Part shown: one piece after another, positions 30,574 to 41,432 of the stretch | Layout of the letters: every line of letters begins with the position of its first letter | Position numbering within the stretch: the stretch's first letter is position 1 | Origin: Trametopsis cervina | Taxonomy: Eukaryota > Basidiomycota > Agaricomycetes > Polyporales > Irpicaceae | Length of the DNA: 64,000 bases | Direction: 5' to 3' | NCBI GenBank assembly: GCA_022385755.1 | Contig: MU278364.1 | Coordinates: forward strand, 1 to 64,000 | Notes under the pieces: model-generated | What the model was told of the DNA's origin: nothing | Database searches by the model: none | Seen by the model: the letters and a program-made list of their open reading frames with translations, nothing else | Program-made: the position numbers and the translations under genes

Positions 30574-31402
30574 ATGGCCAGCGGAGACAAGTGCCCAGTC
30601 GACCATTCAGCACTCGCGTCCTCGTCTTCTGCTGTACCTCAGGAGAAATGCCCAGTTGACCATAGCAGTATGCACGCTGCCTCGTCAGACGAGAAATGTC
30701 CCGTGGAACCCGCTGCACGGTCGTCATGGACAAGCTGGTTCTCTACCAAAGACAATGCTACGTCGTCGACGCCTACCTCTGCGGCACCCGCGAATACTTC
30801 ACGCCTTCCAACGGAACGGGAGATATCCTCAATACCTCGAGTAGACGGCACCAATTGGGTGTATCCCTCACAAGCACAGTTCTATGCTGCCATGGAGCGA
30901 AAGAAGCACAACCCTAATGCACCAGACATGAAGGTTATCGTCCCCATACATAATGCGGTGAACGAAAGAGCATGGGCGGAGCTGATGAAGTGGGAAGCCG
31001 GGCAGGGCGGAGATAAATGCGGTGGTGTAAAGTTGGTGAGCTTCAAGGGCAGACCACAAGACAGAACGCCCAAGGCGCGATGGAAAATGCTCATGGGGTC
31101 AGTCTCATATCAGTTTGCATCTTGAGAGCTATTAACATCGAAATAATAGCTATTCCGCGCCATTTGACCGTCATGACTGGGTCGTTGACCGTTGCGGCAC
31201 GCGCATGCGATATGTCATCGACTTCTACACCGGACATAGCACAGGGCCTTCCGCCAACAACGTATCCTTCTACCTTGACGTCCGTCCGGCGTTGGATAAC
31301 TGGGAGGGTGTGAGGTTGCGCGCCACCCACTTTTGGGAACGATGGGTAGGCAGCATATGGAATACGTCCCCGCCACCCAAGACAGCGTCCACGCAGCCAT
31401 AA
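30574..31402 (+). CDS. CYC3: Holocytochrome c synthase (cytochrome c heme lyase)
   Basis: Two exons, 30574-31097 and 31150-31402, encode 258 residues. Three Cys-Pro-Val heme motifs occur in the first 50 residues (DKCPVDHS, EKCPVDHS, EKCPVEP). The catalytic body shows REISSIPRVDGTNWVYPS, QAQFYAAMERKKH, PIHNAVNERAWAELMKWE, the PFDRHDW heme site with the key His, and YVIDFYTG. The enzyme attaches heme to apocytochrome c in the mitochondrial intermembrane space. CPV motifs are known heme-binding elements in this family. A third CPV copy is more than the one or two usually noted, from memory. Alternative start at 30424 is unlikely. Confidence 0.95.
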
Positions 31403-31502
31403 CCTCAGTATCAGCTCTCTCTCCTGTTTCTCAGTATTTGAAGAGTAAAACATGTATAGACGGAAACTACTACCACAGCTCTGCTACAACTAATGCACAC
31501 CA

Positions 31503-32999
31503 TTATCGTTTACCCTTATACTTCGTCTTTTTAGGAGGTGGTCGTTGAACCTCCTCATCTTCGCTGCTTTCAGTGGCAGCGTCGTCTTCTTCATCCTCTT
31601 CCTCGCCTTCGCTGATCTCTTCCTCGTCATCCCATGCACCTTCCTCGAACTCTTCTTCATCAGCTGGCTCCTCGTCTTCTTCGTCGTCATCACCCTCTGC
31701 ACCCTGAGTGTCCTCACCAGCCTTCTTTTTCCGTGCGACGTTTCTCTCCTGCTCCTCCCGTCTCTGCTTCCGCAGCTTGTCTTTTGCGGCGTGCTCAGCC
31801 TTTTGCGCAGCAGCCTGCGCTTTTGTTTTCTTGACTGTAAACAAGCATTTCGACAGTCAGCACAAGATAACGCTCTCTCAAAACGCTGCACGTACCGAAC
31901 TCGTGATAAATCACGTTCCCCTCTCTACCCGGCACCCCCTCCACGATCTTGATCAACTTCAACTCGATCCTCGGGCCCACCTCGTCCAGCCTCACGGCCC
32001 TCCTCTGCCCCTTCTTGTTATTCCTCCCCACGTAATCATCCGCCAAAGAGATATCCGCATCGTCCCCAGCCGCACTCGACGCACTCGACGCCGCGCTCTC
32101 ATACCCGTCTCCCTCGCTGCCCGGGCCCGGCTCTCCCTTCTTCCGCAACAAGAAATCCGCTACATCTTTCTCATTGCCCAAGTCAAGGAACCCATGATGT
32201 GAGGTGCTCGAGTGGGCCTTCGAGGTGGCGCCTTCGAGGACTTTGCGGACGCGCTTCGAGACGCCGTAAGGCTTAACTGTGATAAGGTAATGTCTCCAAT
32301 CGACGGTACCCCGCTCGGCGTTATATGAGACGAGGACAATGCGCCGCGCCGAAGAGAGAGAAAGCGTTTTGGGTGAAAGAGGAGGAAAGAGCGTTTGGAA
32401 AGTTTTCATGAGAAGCGGGAGGTGCGGAGGAGTGTTCGGACCAGGTGCAGGGAACGATGCTAGTACGAGCTGTATTCCCCTGTAAGCTAGAATATATGTT
32501 GTATAAGAATTGAAGACGTACCAGAGGCGGGCTCAGGTATTCCACCGTCCCCATACTCTTCGCCCTCCGGGACGCCTTAATAACGTCCTTCAAAAGACTG
32601 TACCGCTCAATTCTGAAGCTCAACGTCGGGCCCGCAGACAACCGGACGATCCTCAACGAGGGCGCAACGTCCGTCAGCGTGAACGCAAGCATGTGCGTCA
32701 CGCCCAACGCCGGGGCCATGGTCATGAAGTCCTTCAGCTTGTTACGTGCACGTTCCTTCACTTGCGAACCAGCAGTCAGCACTCTTCGCTATACCTACGA
32801 CACGGACGTTTGCACTGACTTTAAGCCGACTGGCCGTGTTGGGTTCCATGACCTTGCGCACATCCCGCACGAGTTGTGTGAGGGACGTCCCCACCTGTCC
32901 GTGCTTGATCACGAACGACTTTGGTACCCCTTCTTCTGTGCCTGGAGCAGATGCTGTGCCGCCCTTAAGATGCGTGCGGTTCTTTCGTTTGCGTGCCAT
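31503..32999 (-). CDS. SSF1: Ribosome biogenesis protein SSF1/Peter Pan (Brix domain)
   Basis: Minus-strand gene from the ATG at 32999, which opens MARKRKNRTHLKGG. Brix-domain signatures: KSFVIKHGQVGTSLTQLVRD, VRKVMEPNTASRLK, LKDFMTMAPALGVTHMLAFT, GPTLSFRIERYSLLKDVI, then TLSLSSARRIVLVSYN, RHYLITVKPYGVSKRVRKVL, and DEVGPRIELKLIKIVEGVPG. The C-terminus is Lys-rich and then strongly acidic, ending KKTKYKGKR. SSF1/PPAN acts in pre-60S assembly and 27S pre-rRNA processing in the nucleolus. Several introns of about 50 nt interrupt it; the last exon lies at 31503-31840. Tail-to-tail with HCCS over 100 bp. Confidence 0.93.
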
Positions 33000-33677
33000 G
33001 TCGAGGAAGATAGAATGCGGGGTGAAGAGGGAGGCGAATGTGGCAAATCTGCTCAAGCAATAATTTCGTTGAGCACTTCAGCGCTTGATGGGATGCAAAT
33101 TGGCGTTGTTTGCTCCTTGTTTGCCGCTTCGCGCAAACCCAAATCTACATAAGGTGCTCGAGAATATCCGAGCCACATGGATTATATCAATGCAATAACA
33201 AGATGCAGTAAATATCTGTGACTACGCAATGAATGCAATAATGTGAGATATTACTAGGATGGGGAGGGAGACGAGAGGTTATGTAATGAGAGTGGGGTGG
33301 ACCGATACGGTCACATCGAGGGCAATAAATACGGCACGCCGAGAGTCAAAAGGTTAGAATACAAGTCGGGGAGGAGGGAGGAGGAAAAGCGTCGACTGTC
33401 AAATTATACATCCCAACGCGAGGGAGTTATAAGATGGACGACGAACAGTAGGCTACAGAGGGTATATAGGTGCGCAGAGAATTATACGAGAGAGAAAAGT
33501 GGTCAGGGACCATTCAAAAGGTTAGGGGGGCCAGTGAACGAAGAAAATAAATAGGCAGAGTCCGAGTCAGAGAGCATAGAGAGCAAGCCAAGTCTCGTGT
33601 GTTGCCAGGGAGCATAATGGGGAGACTTCGCAAAGCCCCCCAGCCTCCGTAGACACCCCAGGTAGTGTTACCTGAGA
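33000..33677. other. Intergenic, purine-rich on plus strand
   Basis: About 680 bp between the SSF1 start and the stop of the PKA gene (both minus). The plus strand is conspicuously purine-rich over 33250-33560 (repeated GGGAGG and GAGAG), meaning a pyrimidine-rich strand in the transcribed direction. It could belong to the SSF1 promoter or the... PKA 3' untranslated region lies on the other side, nearer 33677. No supported ORF. Confidence 0.4.
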
Positions 33678-35208
33678 TTAAAACTCTAGGAATTGGTATT
33701 CAGCAGGTTCAAAGAGTTCGTGAATGTCTCTGGGACTTTCTTCACGCAGGAGACCTGGAATTTCTTCGGCAGGAGGGAGTGGCAGCCGGGAGAAATGGCG
33801 CGTATCTTCCAGTGAAGTTACGTGAGGAATGATTGGAGCCTGTAACCTTGAGTAAGATGAAGCTCTACTAAGAAAGGTGGGAAAACGTACTCGGATTTCG
33901 CGCCGCTCGAGGGCGCGCCAATCAACTCCTCTGAACCAAGGATGCTCAAGAATGTCCTGTGCGCCACCGATCAAATTACCCAGCCGTTTGCTACGGTCTG
34001 GGTGCAGGAAGGCCTTGATGATTTCTCGCGACAGAGGATCCATGTCCTTTGGCCAATGTATCTTGCCCCTCAGTATCTTCTCGTAGATTCCATACGCGGT
34101 CTCGTCGAAGAACGGTGGATATCCAACCATCATCTCGTATGCCAGGATGCCGCATGCCCACCAGTCAGCGGCTTTACCGTGACCATCAGACTGGATGATC
34201 TCAGGAGCGAGGTATTCTGGTGTGCCACACAACGTCCAAGTACGGTCGTCGACAATCTTCGCAAAACCAAAGTCTGTGATGCGTACATATCCATGCGAGT
34301 CGAGAAGGAGGTTCTCGGGCTTGAGGTCACGGTAGATGATATTGAACGAGTGGAGGTACTTCAATGCAAGAATGATAGTCGCAAGGTAGAACCGAGTAAC
34401 ATCGGGAGTGAACCGCTGGGCGCGACGCAAATGAGTGAAGAGTTCTCCACCGGGGACATAAGACAGCATCATATAGATGTTCATACTGTCTTGAAACGTC
34501 GCGTATAGGTCCACAATGAACGGATGTTGGACTCTGGAGAGGATGTAACGCTCTGCGTTCACATGTTCGACTTGTCTTAGTCGGACGATCTCGCTCTTGC
34601 GCAACACCTTCATAGCAAAGCAGTGATTGTGGGAGGTCGATGGTGAGTCGCGAAGCTTCACGAGAAGAACGCGTCCAAAAGTGCCCGTCCCTATTTAAAG
34701 CGAGCCCATTCAGCGAAGTCCTAAGGATGATTGGTGCCCATAGCTCACCTAATGTACCCTTCACCTCGAAATCAGTCAGTCGCAGAGACCCTCCTTTCTG
34801 TACATGGGACTGCTCGTCTTCTAAATGTCTTATAGGCGGCGCGGCTGGCCCAGAGACAGACATCCGCTTTGCGTCGACTTTCATGCGTTCTTCCGATTGT
34901 AGTACCTCTCTGCTGGCTCTCCTAGATCCCGGCACTGGCCGCGTAACCTGTAAGACCGCGGGTTTCACTGTGTCCTGTGGCATAGCTGTCTGAGTGTCAA
35001 TGGTATGGGGAGGGAGTACTTGATGATGTTCCTCATCCTCGCTGCGTGCTGGGGATAAAGGAGGGGTCATCGGCCCGTCGGTTATCATAAACATCGAATC
35101 ACGTTTTACTGAAACATTCTGGGCTAAGAAATCGCCAGCGGTTAGAGTCATAGGTATTGAGAGAGGTAAGGAGGTTGATCTAAAGGGCGGATAGGGGGTC
35201 TGATCCAT
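33678..35208 (-). CDS. PKAC: cAMP-dependent protein kinase catalytic subunit (AGC kinase)
   Basis: Minus-strand gene; start at 35208 (MDQTPYPPF). A Ser/Pro-rich N-terminal extension of about 150 residues precedes the kinase core: glycine loop GTLGTGTFGRVLLVKL (split by an intron), catalytic lysine in CFAMKVLRK, HRD replaced by the AGC form IIYRDLKPENLLLD, DFGFAK, activation-loop TWTLCGTPEYLAPE with the phosphorylatable Thr, and DWWACGILAYEMMVGYPPF. The C-terminal AGC tail ends YQFLEF at the stop, giving the terminal FxxF hydrophobic motif that is diagnostic of PKA. It is released from the regulatory subunit by cAMP and controls growth, nutrient response and development. Last intron is 33840-33890. 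Confidence 0.95.
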
Positions 35209-35828
35209 TTCGCACGCGAGGGGAATCTGGCAACCGTCCGGTTGGCGAACGTACTCTGCGAGAACGATGAGGTTATGGCTTCAGCTCATTAGACGCAACG
35301 TACACACCAAAATTAGAGGGGAATAAACCCAAGCTGCCTCTTGTTGCGATCGGGGTTCAATTATCCTTCCAGAACGTGTAGCTGAAAGGCGGTGCGAAGA
35401 TGGCAAGTCAAGGTAGTAGCGCCAGTTATATGGATTGACCGCCGCGACTTGCAGAGATTAGGTATCTCTGAAAAAGAGTAAGAGGATGTATTTTATGCGC
35501 CTGCGCAAGGCAGGGAGTCAGTAGGGCTACAGTGAAGTGAGAATCTTGTGCAAGGTTGGAAGAGGGAGAGTGGTCGTGGTCCAAGTTAGACTTCCATTTG
35601 ACGTCCATCAACCACAGGAATATCATTCCCACGTGCTATCAGCGCTCATTACGGCTGGTAACCACTTTAGGCAGCGGACGTGGTTAACATATCCGCCGAA
35701 GACTGTTGGCATGCTACTGCTGTGCTACACCCACCGGAGTTGATAACCGTGGTTACCAATTTGCAGGAAGTTGATTGTATTTCAATATTGCAGTCGTATA
35801 TGCCATTACATACTTAACACCGCGTGGA
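35209..35828. other. Intergenic stretch
   Basis: About 620 bp between the PKA start and the DODA-like stop. It must contain the PKA promoter. A CT/GA-rich stretch lies at 35360-35470. No coding frame supported. Confidence 0.4.
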
Positions 35829-37014
35829 TTACAGACCGAATGCAATGGTAGGCTGTCCGTATATACCACTGATAATCTTTACTCCCCCATCCTCTCCTGC
35901 GCCTGCGGCAACATAAATGGGAACAAAGTGATCAGCACGTGGATGGGCAATATGATACGCTGAATGGGCTGTAAGCTTCTTCAGGAGGTCTTTACGGCGG
36001 GGGCCCTAATGAGACACGTTACGGATTATATCAATCTGGGAGTGATTGCCTGCTACTTACGTCAGGTTCCGATGCTGCCGCGAGCACCGCACGATCAAAA
36101 GCCTTGTACTGAGCCGCGGCGGACTCCTCCGAGAAGGAAGCGAAGTCTCGCAGGTTGTGAATAGTAAGGCCTCCAGAGAGAATCAGGATCTTTTCCTCTC
36201 TATCAAGTAAGAAGATTAATAATGGGCACAAGGGTGCGAATATTGAAACATTGAAATACCTGAGCTTCTTGACTGCTTGTCCGATTCGCCAGTTGGCTTC
36301 TGGGTCCAGTGTACCATCGAACGATACTTCGATAATAGGTATGTCCGTGAATTCTTCGCCGAACATAATCCTAAACGGGACGAAAACTCCGTGATCCAAT
36401 CCTGATGACATCTTCTGGAGACCGTCAACTCCGCGCATTTCCGTTGCCGGAGATGTCCTGGCGGGAATCCCTGACTGGGTAAAAACTTAGTATGATCCAC
36501 GCCATATGTCACCTATACACGGACCACTCACGTCTCTAAACAACTGAACCACGCGCTGCGAGATAGCGCTATCTCCTCGAGATTTAAAATGAAGTTGATA
36601 AAGCGAAGCGGGGAACCCGTAATAATCATAGTATAACGGATTCACGTCTCCATAGTCGGATACTGGGTGTTAATCATTTCTATCTTGAGTCTTAGGCAAG
36701 ATAGCTGAGAATTTGAAAGCCACACCTAGTTGTTCGCCCTGGATGTCCCAATGTGCGCTAAACACAACGATAGCCTTCGGATTATATTTATCTAGCAATG
36801 TCGGGCCAAAATCCTTGAGGAACTTCGCCAGCGGACCATTAGGACCAAGGTGACTGAAGTCTTTGACTCGCTGAGACTCCTCAGGGAAAGCCATCATAGG
36901 CGAACCATGTCCGAAGTAGAACGCGGGAATCTTATTAGGATTGGCCGGAAGAGAATCGAGGGCGGCCTTCCATTCTGCGGACGTCCTAGGGCCCAATGTA
37001 GCTGCGTCCGACAT
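35829..37014 (-). CDS. LigB/DODA-type extradiol ring-cleavage dioxygenase
   Basis: Minus-strand, multi-exon gene. The first true ATG is at 37014, opening MSDAATLGPRTSAEWKAALD. Metal-ligand histidines sit in FYFGHGSPMM and VVFSAHWDI; further signatures are YGFPASLYQL-like, LDHGVFVPFRIMFG, ILILSGGLTIHNLRDF, and the C-terminal HPRADHFVPIYVAAG followed by YGQPTIAFGL. The last exon joins in phase 0 at GPRRKDLLKKL. The fold belongs to class III extradiol dioxygenases related to 4,5-DOPA dioxygenase, which open catechol rings with non-heme iron or zinc. The natural substrate here is unknown. Upstream of the ATG the frame stays open and would encode a hydrophobic helix, but no ATG supports it. Confidence 0.9.
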
Positions 37015-37412
37015 TACGATTTGACGATTTGTAGTTCTAAACAATCTCAGTCGCCGAAATGACCCTCGTAGGGATTGTACGTCGCGAAGGTGGAGAATGA
37101 TACCAAGAAAGATGACTGAAAGGGATACCCAAAGTAATTTGCTGAGTGCCAGATTGTCGGAAAGGACGAAGCAGGGGAGAATGGGGTCATTGCGATTCCT
37201 AGGAATCGAGTTCTCATATACGGTTGAGCTCAATGTCTTAGCAATATCCTAGATACCCTGACGCAGGTTATATCACGTAAGTGATCTGCGCCCAAATCAC
37301 GTGCCGATCAGCTCTAATTACACGACGCGAGCGACCTGTCACGGTTGTTCCTTGTCAGTGTACTCCTTGCAGCATCGCCGACCATTCCAGTGCATGCATA
37401 TTTGACAAAGAC
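37015..37412. promoter_or_regulatory. Head-to-head promoter (DODA-like / MAT1)
   Basis: About 400 bp between divergent start codons. CACGTGAT-like half sites (ATCACGTAAG, AATCACGTGCC) occur near 37273 and 37297, resembling E-box-type CACGTG sites. Confidence 0.4.
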
Positions 37413-38765
37413 ATGTCGAATAGACCTGGTGCAAGTAGTTGGTTACGGGGAACGATTGTCCGCAAAGGCGGTTCCTCACTCTCCAGTACTCGCACAAGCA
37501 CGCCCCAGATACAGAGCACATCGACCACGATATTCGGCGGTGGTGTAAAGGATCCTTCTGGGAGAACGTCGGAGTACTTTGTATGTATTTAGCCTTCGAA
37601 ATTATTAGGAAATATCCTCATTTATTTCATGGAACAGGCAATGGACGATCAGTGTCCTGTGTGCAAGTCGGATCGCTACTTGAACCCGAAGCTGCGACTT
37701 TTGGTCAGTGCTTGTTACCATAAGATGTACGTCCATTAAACTCGTGAGGGACTTAAGTGACGAGTGTGATACAGGTGCGAGTCGTGCATAGACCGGCTGT
37801 TTACTCTTGGTCCCGCACCTTGTCCAATATGCAACAAAACCTTACGAAAGTTGGCCTTCACTCCACAAACCTTTGAAGACCTCGGGGTTGAGAAGGAAGT
37901 CGCGGTCAGACGCCGCATAGCGAAAGAGTGAGCATGCTTCCATTTGCGTCCCGTTGCTTACTAACGTAGAGTAGCTTCAACAAACGATCGGAAGACTTTC
38001 CAGATCTCCGTTCATACAACGACTATTTGGAGGAAGTGGAGGATATCAGTACGTTATCTTATCTCGCCCAGAATTCACCACTTATGCATCCACACAGCGT
38101 TCAACCTCATAAATGACATTGATGTACCTGCTACTGAGGCACGCATTACCCGTTACAAGCAAGAGAATGCTGCAATCATCGAGATGAATATTCGCCGTGA
38201 GGAACAATACTCACAATACCTGAAAGAAATCGAGGAGTTGGATAGACAAGAGCGCGAGCAACGTGCTGCAGAGCTTAAACAGGCAGAGGAGGATGAACGG
38301 AACGAACGGGAGAAAGGCAGACAGGAACTCCTCGACAAATTGGAAACAAGCGACAAGGATGCTCTGAAGCTCGTTGCCCGTGCGCGCGCGGAAGCTCAGC
38401 GGCGTGCGTCTGCAAGAACTACAAGTAGCACCTTCGCAAGCAAAGGAAGAGGCAGACAAGCACAGGCTGTCGCTGTGCCCGACGTCCCCCACGTCCCCCT
38501 CCAGGACGACTGGTATGCATACGAAGACAAGATCACTCTGAGGGACACATACGACGATCCGCTCAGCGAAGCTGTAAGGCGTGACAGGGAAGGGATTATG
38601 CGTGCAGGCGGTTATTTCGTGGAGCAGGCTTGGGAGAGGGCCTTGAGATCGGCGGTTGCAGGCTTGGAAATCATGCCTCTAAAGGGGTTGCATGCCACAG
38701 CATCTTCTATCACGAACGTGTCTTCCACTTCAGGGGACGGGAATGTACCTATGACAGTAGGGTGA
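37413..38765 (+). CDS. TFB3: TFIIH/CAK assembly factor MAT1 (Tfb3, RING finger)
   Basis: Plus-strand, multi-exon gene. After a Ser/Thr-rich N-terminus of about 55 residues comes a C3HC4 RING: CPVCKSDRYLNPKLR, ACYHKMCESCIDRLF, GPAPCPICNKTLRK. Next is the MAT1 linker FTPQTFEDLGVEKEVAVRRR and FPDLRSYNDYLEEVEDITFN, a long charged coiled coil (IRREEQYSQYLKEIEELDRQ), and a C-terminus with the YFVEQAWERALRSAVAGL helix. MAT1 holds CDK7-cyclin H together and tethers the kinase to TFIIH; it acts in transcription initiation and nucleotide-excision repair in the nucleus. Exon 1 joins TSEYF to AMDDQCPVC in phase 0. Confidence 0.92.
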
Positions 38766-38878
38766 GCTTTGATCTGGTGAACTCGCAGATGACTGTGCAT
38801 TGTTTAGTTTAGTATATTATCACTTTATTATCGAGGAGTAGATGTAGATATAATGTCCGTCGCTAGTGAGTGAGATAT

Positions 38879-40841
38879 TCAAGCGACACGTTTACTTGTG
38901 ACAATCTTGCGGGCCTGGCGTTCCGCATCCGTCAAAGCTTCACTCATTGGAAAGTAAAGTACTTGATACTTGTCCTTTTTTCTGAGTCGCCGTCCAACAA
39001 GAATTAGTAGGAAAAGAAAGAGACATGTAGACACTTACCCAAGTGTTTTAGCCTTGACTCTGAAATGCTCTGCTATTTTGGACCAGTCGACTTCCCCCGT
39101 AGTCTCGTTACTCTTAGTAGTGTTAGTATCCTCGTTTTCGTCGTCGTCGCTGTCTATGACAATAACCTCATCTCCTGCGCGGACACGTTTGGCTCTATCG
39201 ATTTCCAGGAAAGAATTACTAGCATGGCGTTTCCGTCGGTTGTGATGAGGGTGTAAAACTTTATTGACAAGTTTTGAAGGAGATAGGCTATGTTTATTCG
39301 TAGGTTTCGAAGATCGTGGGGTATTGGAGGAAGGATGGTCGGAAAGCGCCGCTTGACGTATCCACGTAGGCACACGCCTGCGTCCGTGTTCCGTTTAGCT
39401 CGGCGATGGATGACACAAAAAAGTCAGCAGGTACCCACCTTGACGGATCAAACATGAGTAGATTGATAGTACCATCTCGTCTACGTTCAAACCCTACCAC
39501 TGTACGAGAATGGCCGGCGTGTTGTAGCACAAGAGGTAGCCGGTCGGTGATAACAACAGGGGAGGCCCCAAGGAGTGCTTGATTGATATCATTATGTCGT
39601 GCTTCACCTTGTCCAAAGTAGTCTATGATCCAGTCTATCAGAAGTTCTGGACCTGATCATTGCATGAGATGAGCAGCGGAACGAAGGTAAGACGGCATTG
39701 ATATCACCTCGTTTATTCAGCTCGAAATCAACCAGACGTGATCTATCAGCAGGTAGTTACTCGTGAGAGGGTCTGACAAGGGTAGATATGGTTCTGAGCT
39801 TACGGTACGCCACGATAACTGAGAGCGACATATAGCTCTAGCACTGTTTTAGTAGGTGAGACTTGAGGTCAAAGGAAAGTTGAGCTACCCGCTGTACCGA
39901 TCCACTTATTAGTGCCCAACAACCGATGATTCAGCTGCTGCGCCCCTTCTTCGTCATAGCCTGCAGGAGTGGAGGTAAGTTGCAATTGTACACAAAGAAT
40001 TTATGCAACAACAATACCTTCTTCCCAGGCCTGTTCTATGAGCCTTTGCAGCCTCCGAACCCCAGGTGGACTCGGCAACTCAAGGAGCCTGGAGTATGAT
40101 GGCTGCTGGCCTTGGTCCATGAGCGCCGTACAAGACATCAGGAAGTTAAGATAACTGAAACATCATCTCAATTACACTATCCGTGTGTAGAAATAGCGTG
40201 ACCCATACTCACCCGCACCCCCAACTTCTATCCCAGCTTTCTGTAGCAATATGGACAGCTGCGGCGGAGCATAGGTAAGCCTTCTGCGTCGCGCCCTTAC
40301 TATGAGATTTGGTCAGGGATTTCTTAAGGAGAGGTATCAATCCTAAACCAGTGGTTAAACACTATAACAACACATGATTATATATATTTGCCGCACCTGG
40401 AGTGAAATTGGGCGGCGGAGCGGTTGTTTGTGATGAACGCCAGAATACGTCTTTCTCAGAATTCATGGGTGCACTTTGGCCACCAAACGATCTGGGTTTG
40501 CGAATAGTATAGCCTTTCACCGGAATCGCGCTCTTATTATTATTCGTGAGTGATATACCGCTCGAAGGCCCAGCTGAAGGATTAGCAAGTAGTGAGACCT
40601 GTACGAACAACAGAAGACAGGACACGTACCTTGAACTTCTGGTTCGGAGGCAAAATGGTTGTTGCAGTGTTCGTTGCGCTTCTCAGGAGTCATGAGCGTA
40701 AGATCTAGAGAACATGAAGGGCATTCTATGGATGTTCTGGGACGACGATGATATTATTCCAAGTGGCCGCTATGGGTACACATTGAGTCGCACGTACTGA
40801 TATAGCGACTGCCCATCGACGTTGCTATATTTTCGTTCCAT
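38879..40841 (-). CDS. ZUP1/ZUFSP-like C78 cysteine peptidase with N-terminal C2H2 zinc finger
   Basis: Minus-strand gene; proposed start at 40841 (MERKYSNVDGQSLYQ), spliced in frame to a C2H2 finger IECPSCSLDLTLM ... NEHCNNH. A disordered basic region follows (KGYTIRKPRSFGGQ). The peptidase core has the catalytic Cys in RSWGCGYLNFLMSC, a middle segment LLELPSPPGVRRLQRLIEQA, and the catalytic His in LVLQHAGHSRTVVGFERR followed by NLLMFDPSR. The C-terminus reads KYQVLYFPMSEALTDAERQA. C78 peptidases include UFM1 proteases and the K63-ubiquitin-specific ZUP1, which acts in genome stability. The zinc finger plus the WGCGY/HSRT pair favours ZUP1. Inner exon ends are approximate. Confidence 0.85.
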
Positions 40842-41432
40842 TGACGAGCTTATAGCGTATCACAAGTTTGCAGCATGCGTGATGAACGAAGTGACGGTGG
40901 AGTAGTCGTCAGAGAAGTTCTGCGTAGAAGACAGATATATGAGACGCTCGGGATATATACTGTATGTTGACGCAAATATCACGTGAAATTGTACTAAATA
41001 GGCTATCTTTGCCGTTGTGGCGCCGTGAGGTATGTTACTCGCTTATAGCTGTGAAGGCATCAGTGAAGCGTGGTCGACTAATCATATACCTATTGAACTA
41101 GTCCTATCATTTTAGTTGGCTGGTAAGGCCAGTACTATACCATCCATATTTTCTCACACGTGACAAAAACCTCTACCGGCAACGGAGTGAGCGACTCCTT
41201 TCTAAGTGTTCAAATCTGAAGAACGAAGTAGACGTCTGTGATTTAACAAACACAAATCCATTCAAAGATTGCTTCGTCTTTGAGTACCGCTGAAGTGATA
41301 TGATGCTCACCACGTGGAGTCCACGTGATATCACGTGCTCCAATAACAGTGGGCGACGCAAGCTTCGTCGACGCGCGGCTTATTACACTCTTCGTGCTCT
41401 CCTTCCCCTTGACGTTCCAAAATCACTCACAA
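40842..41432. promoter_or_regulatory. Head-to-head promoter (ZUP1-like / proteasome alpha-4)
   Basis: About 590 bp between divergent starts. It contains several CACGTG-type sites (CACGTGG and CCACGTGA near 41310-41325, ATCACGTGC near 41331). No supported gene; the 62-codon minus-strand frame at 41173-41361 has no family resemblance. Confidence 0.4.

Noticed and set aside
33250..33560. Purine-rich block as a possible non-coding RNA
   Set aside because: Composition bias alone; no promoter, fold or conservation can be shown from one sequence.
35345..35362. GGGGTTCAATTATCC, a tRNA B-box look-alike
   Set aside because: No A box at the right distance and the arms do not pair; no tRNA gene could be supported anywhere in the window.
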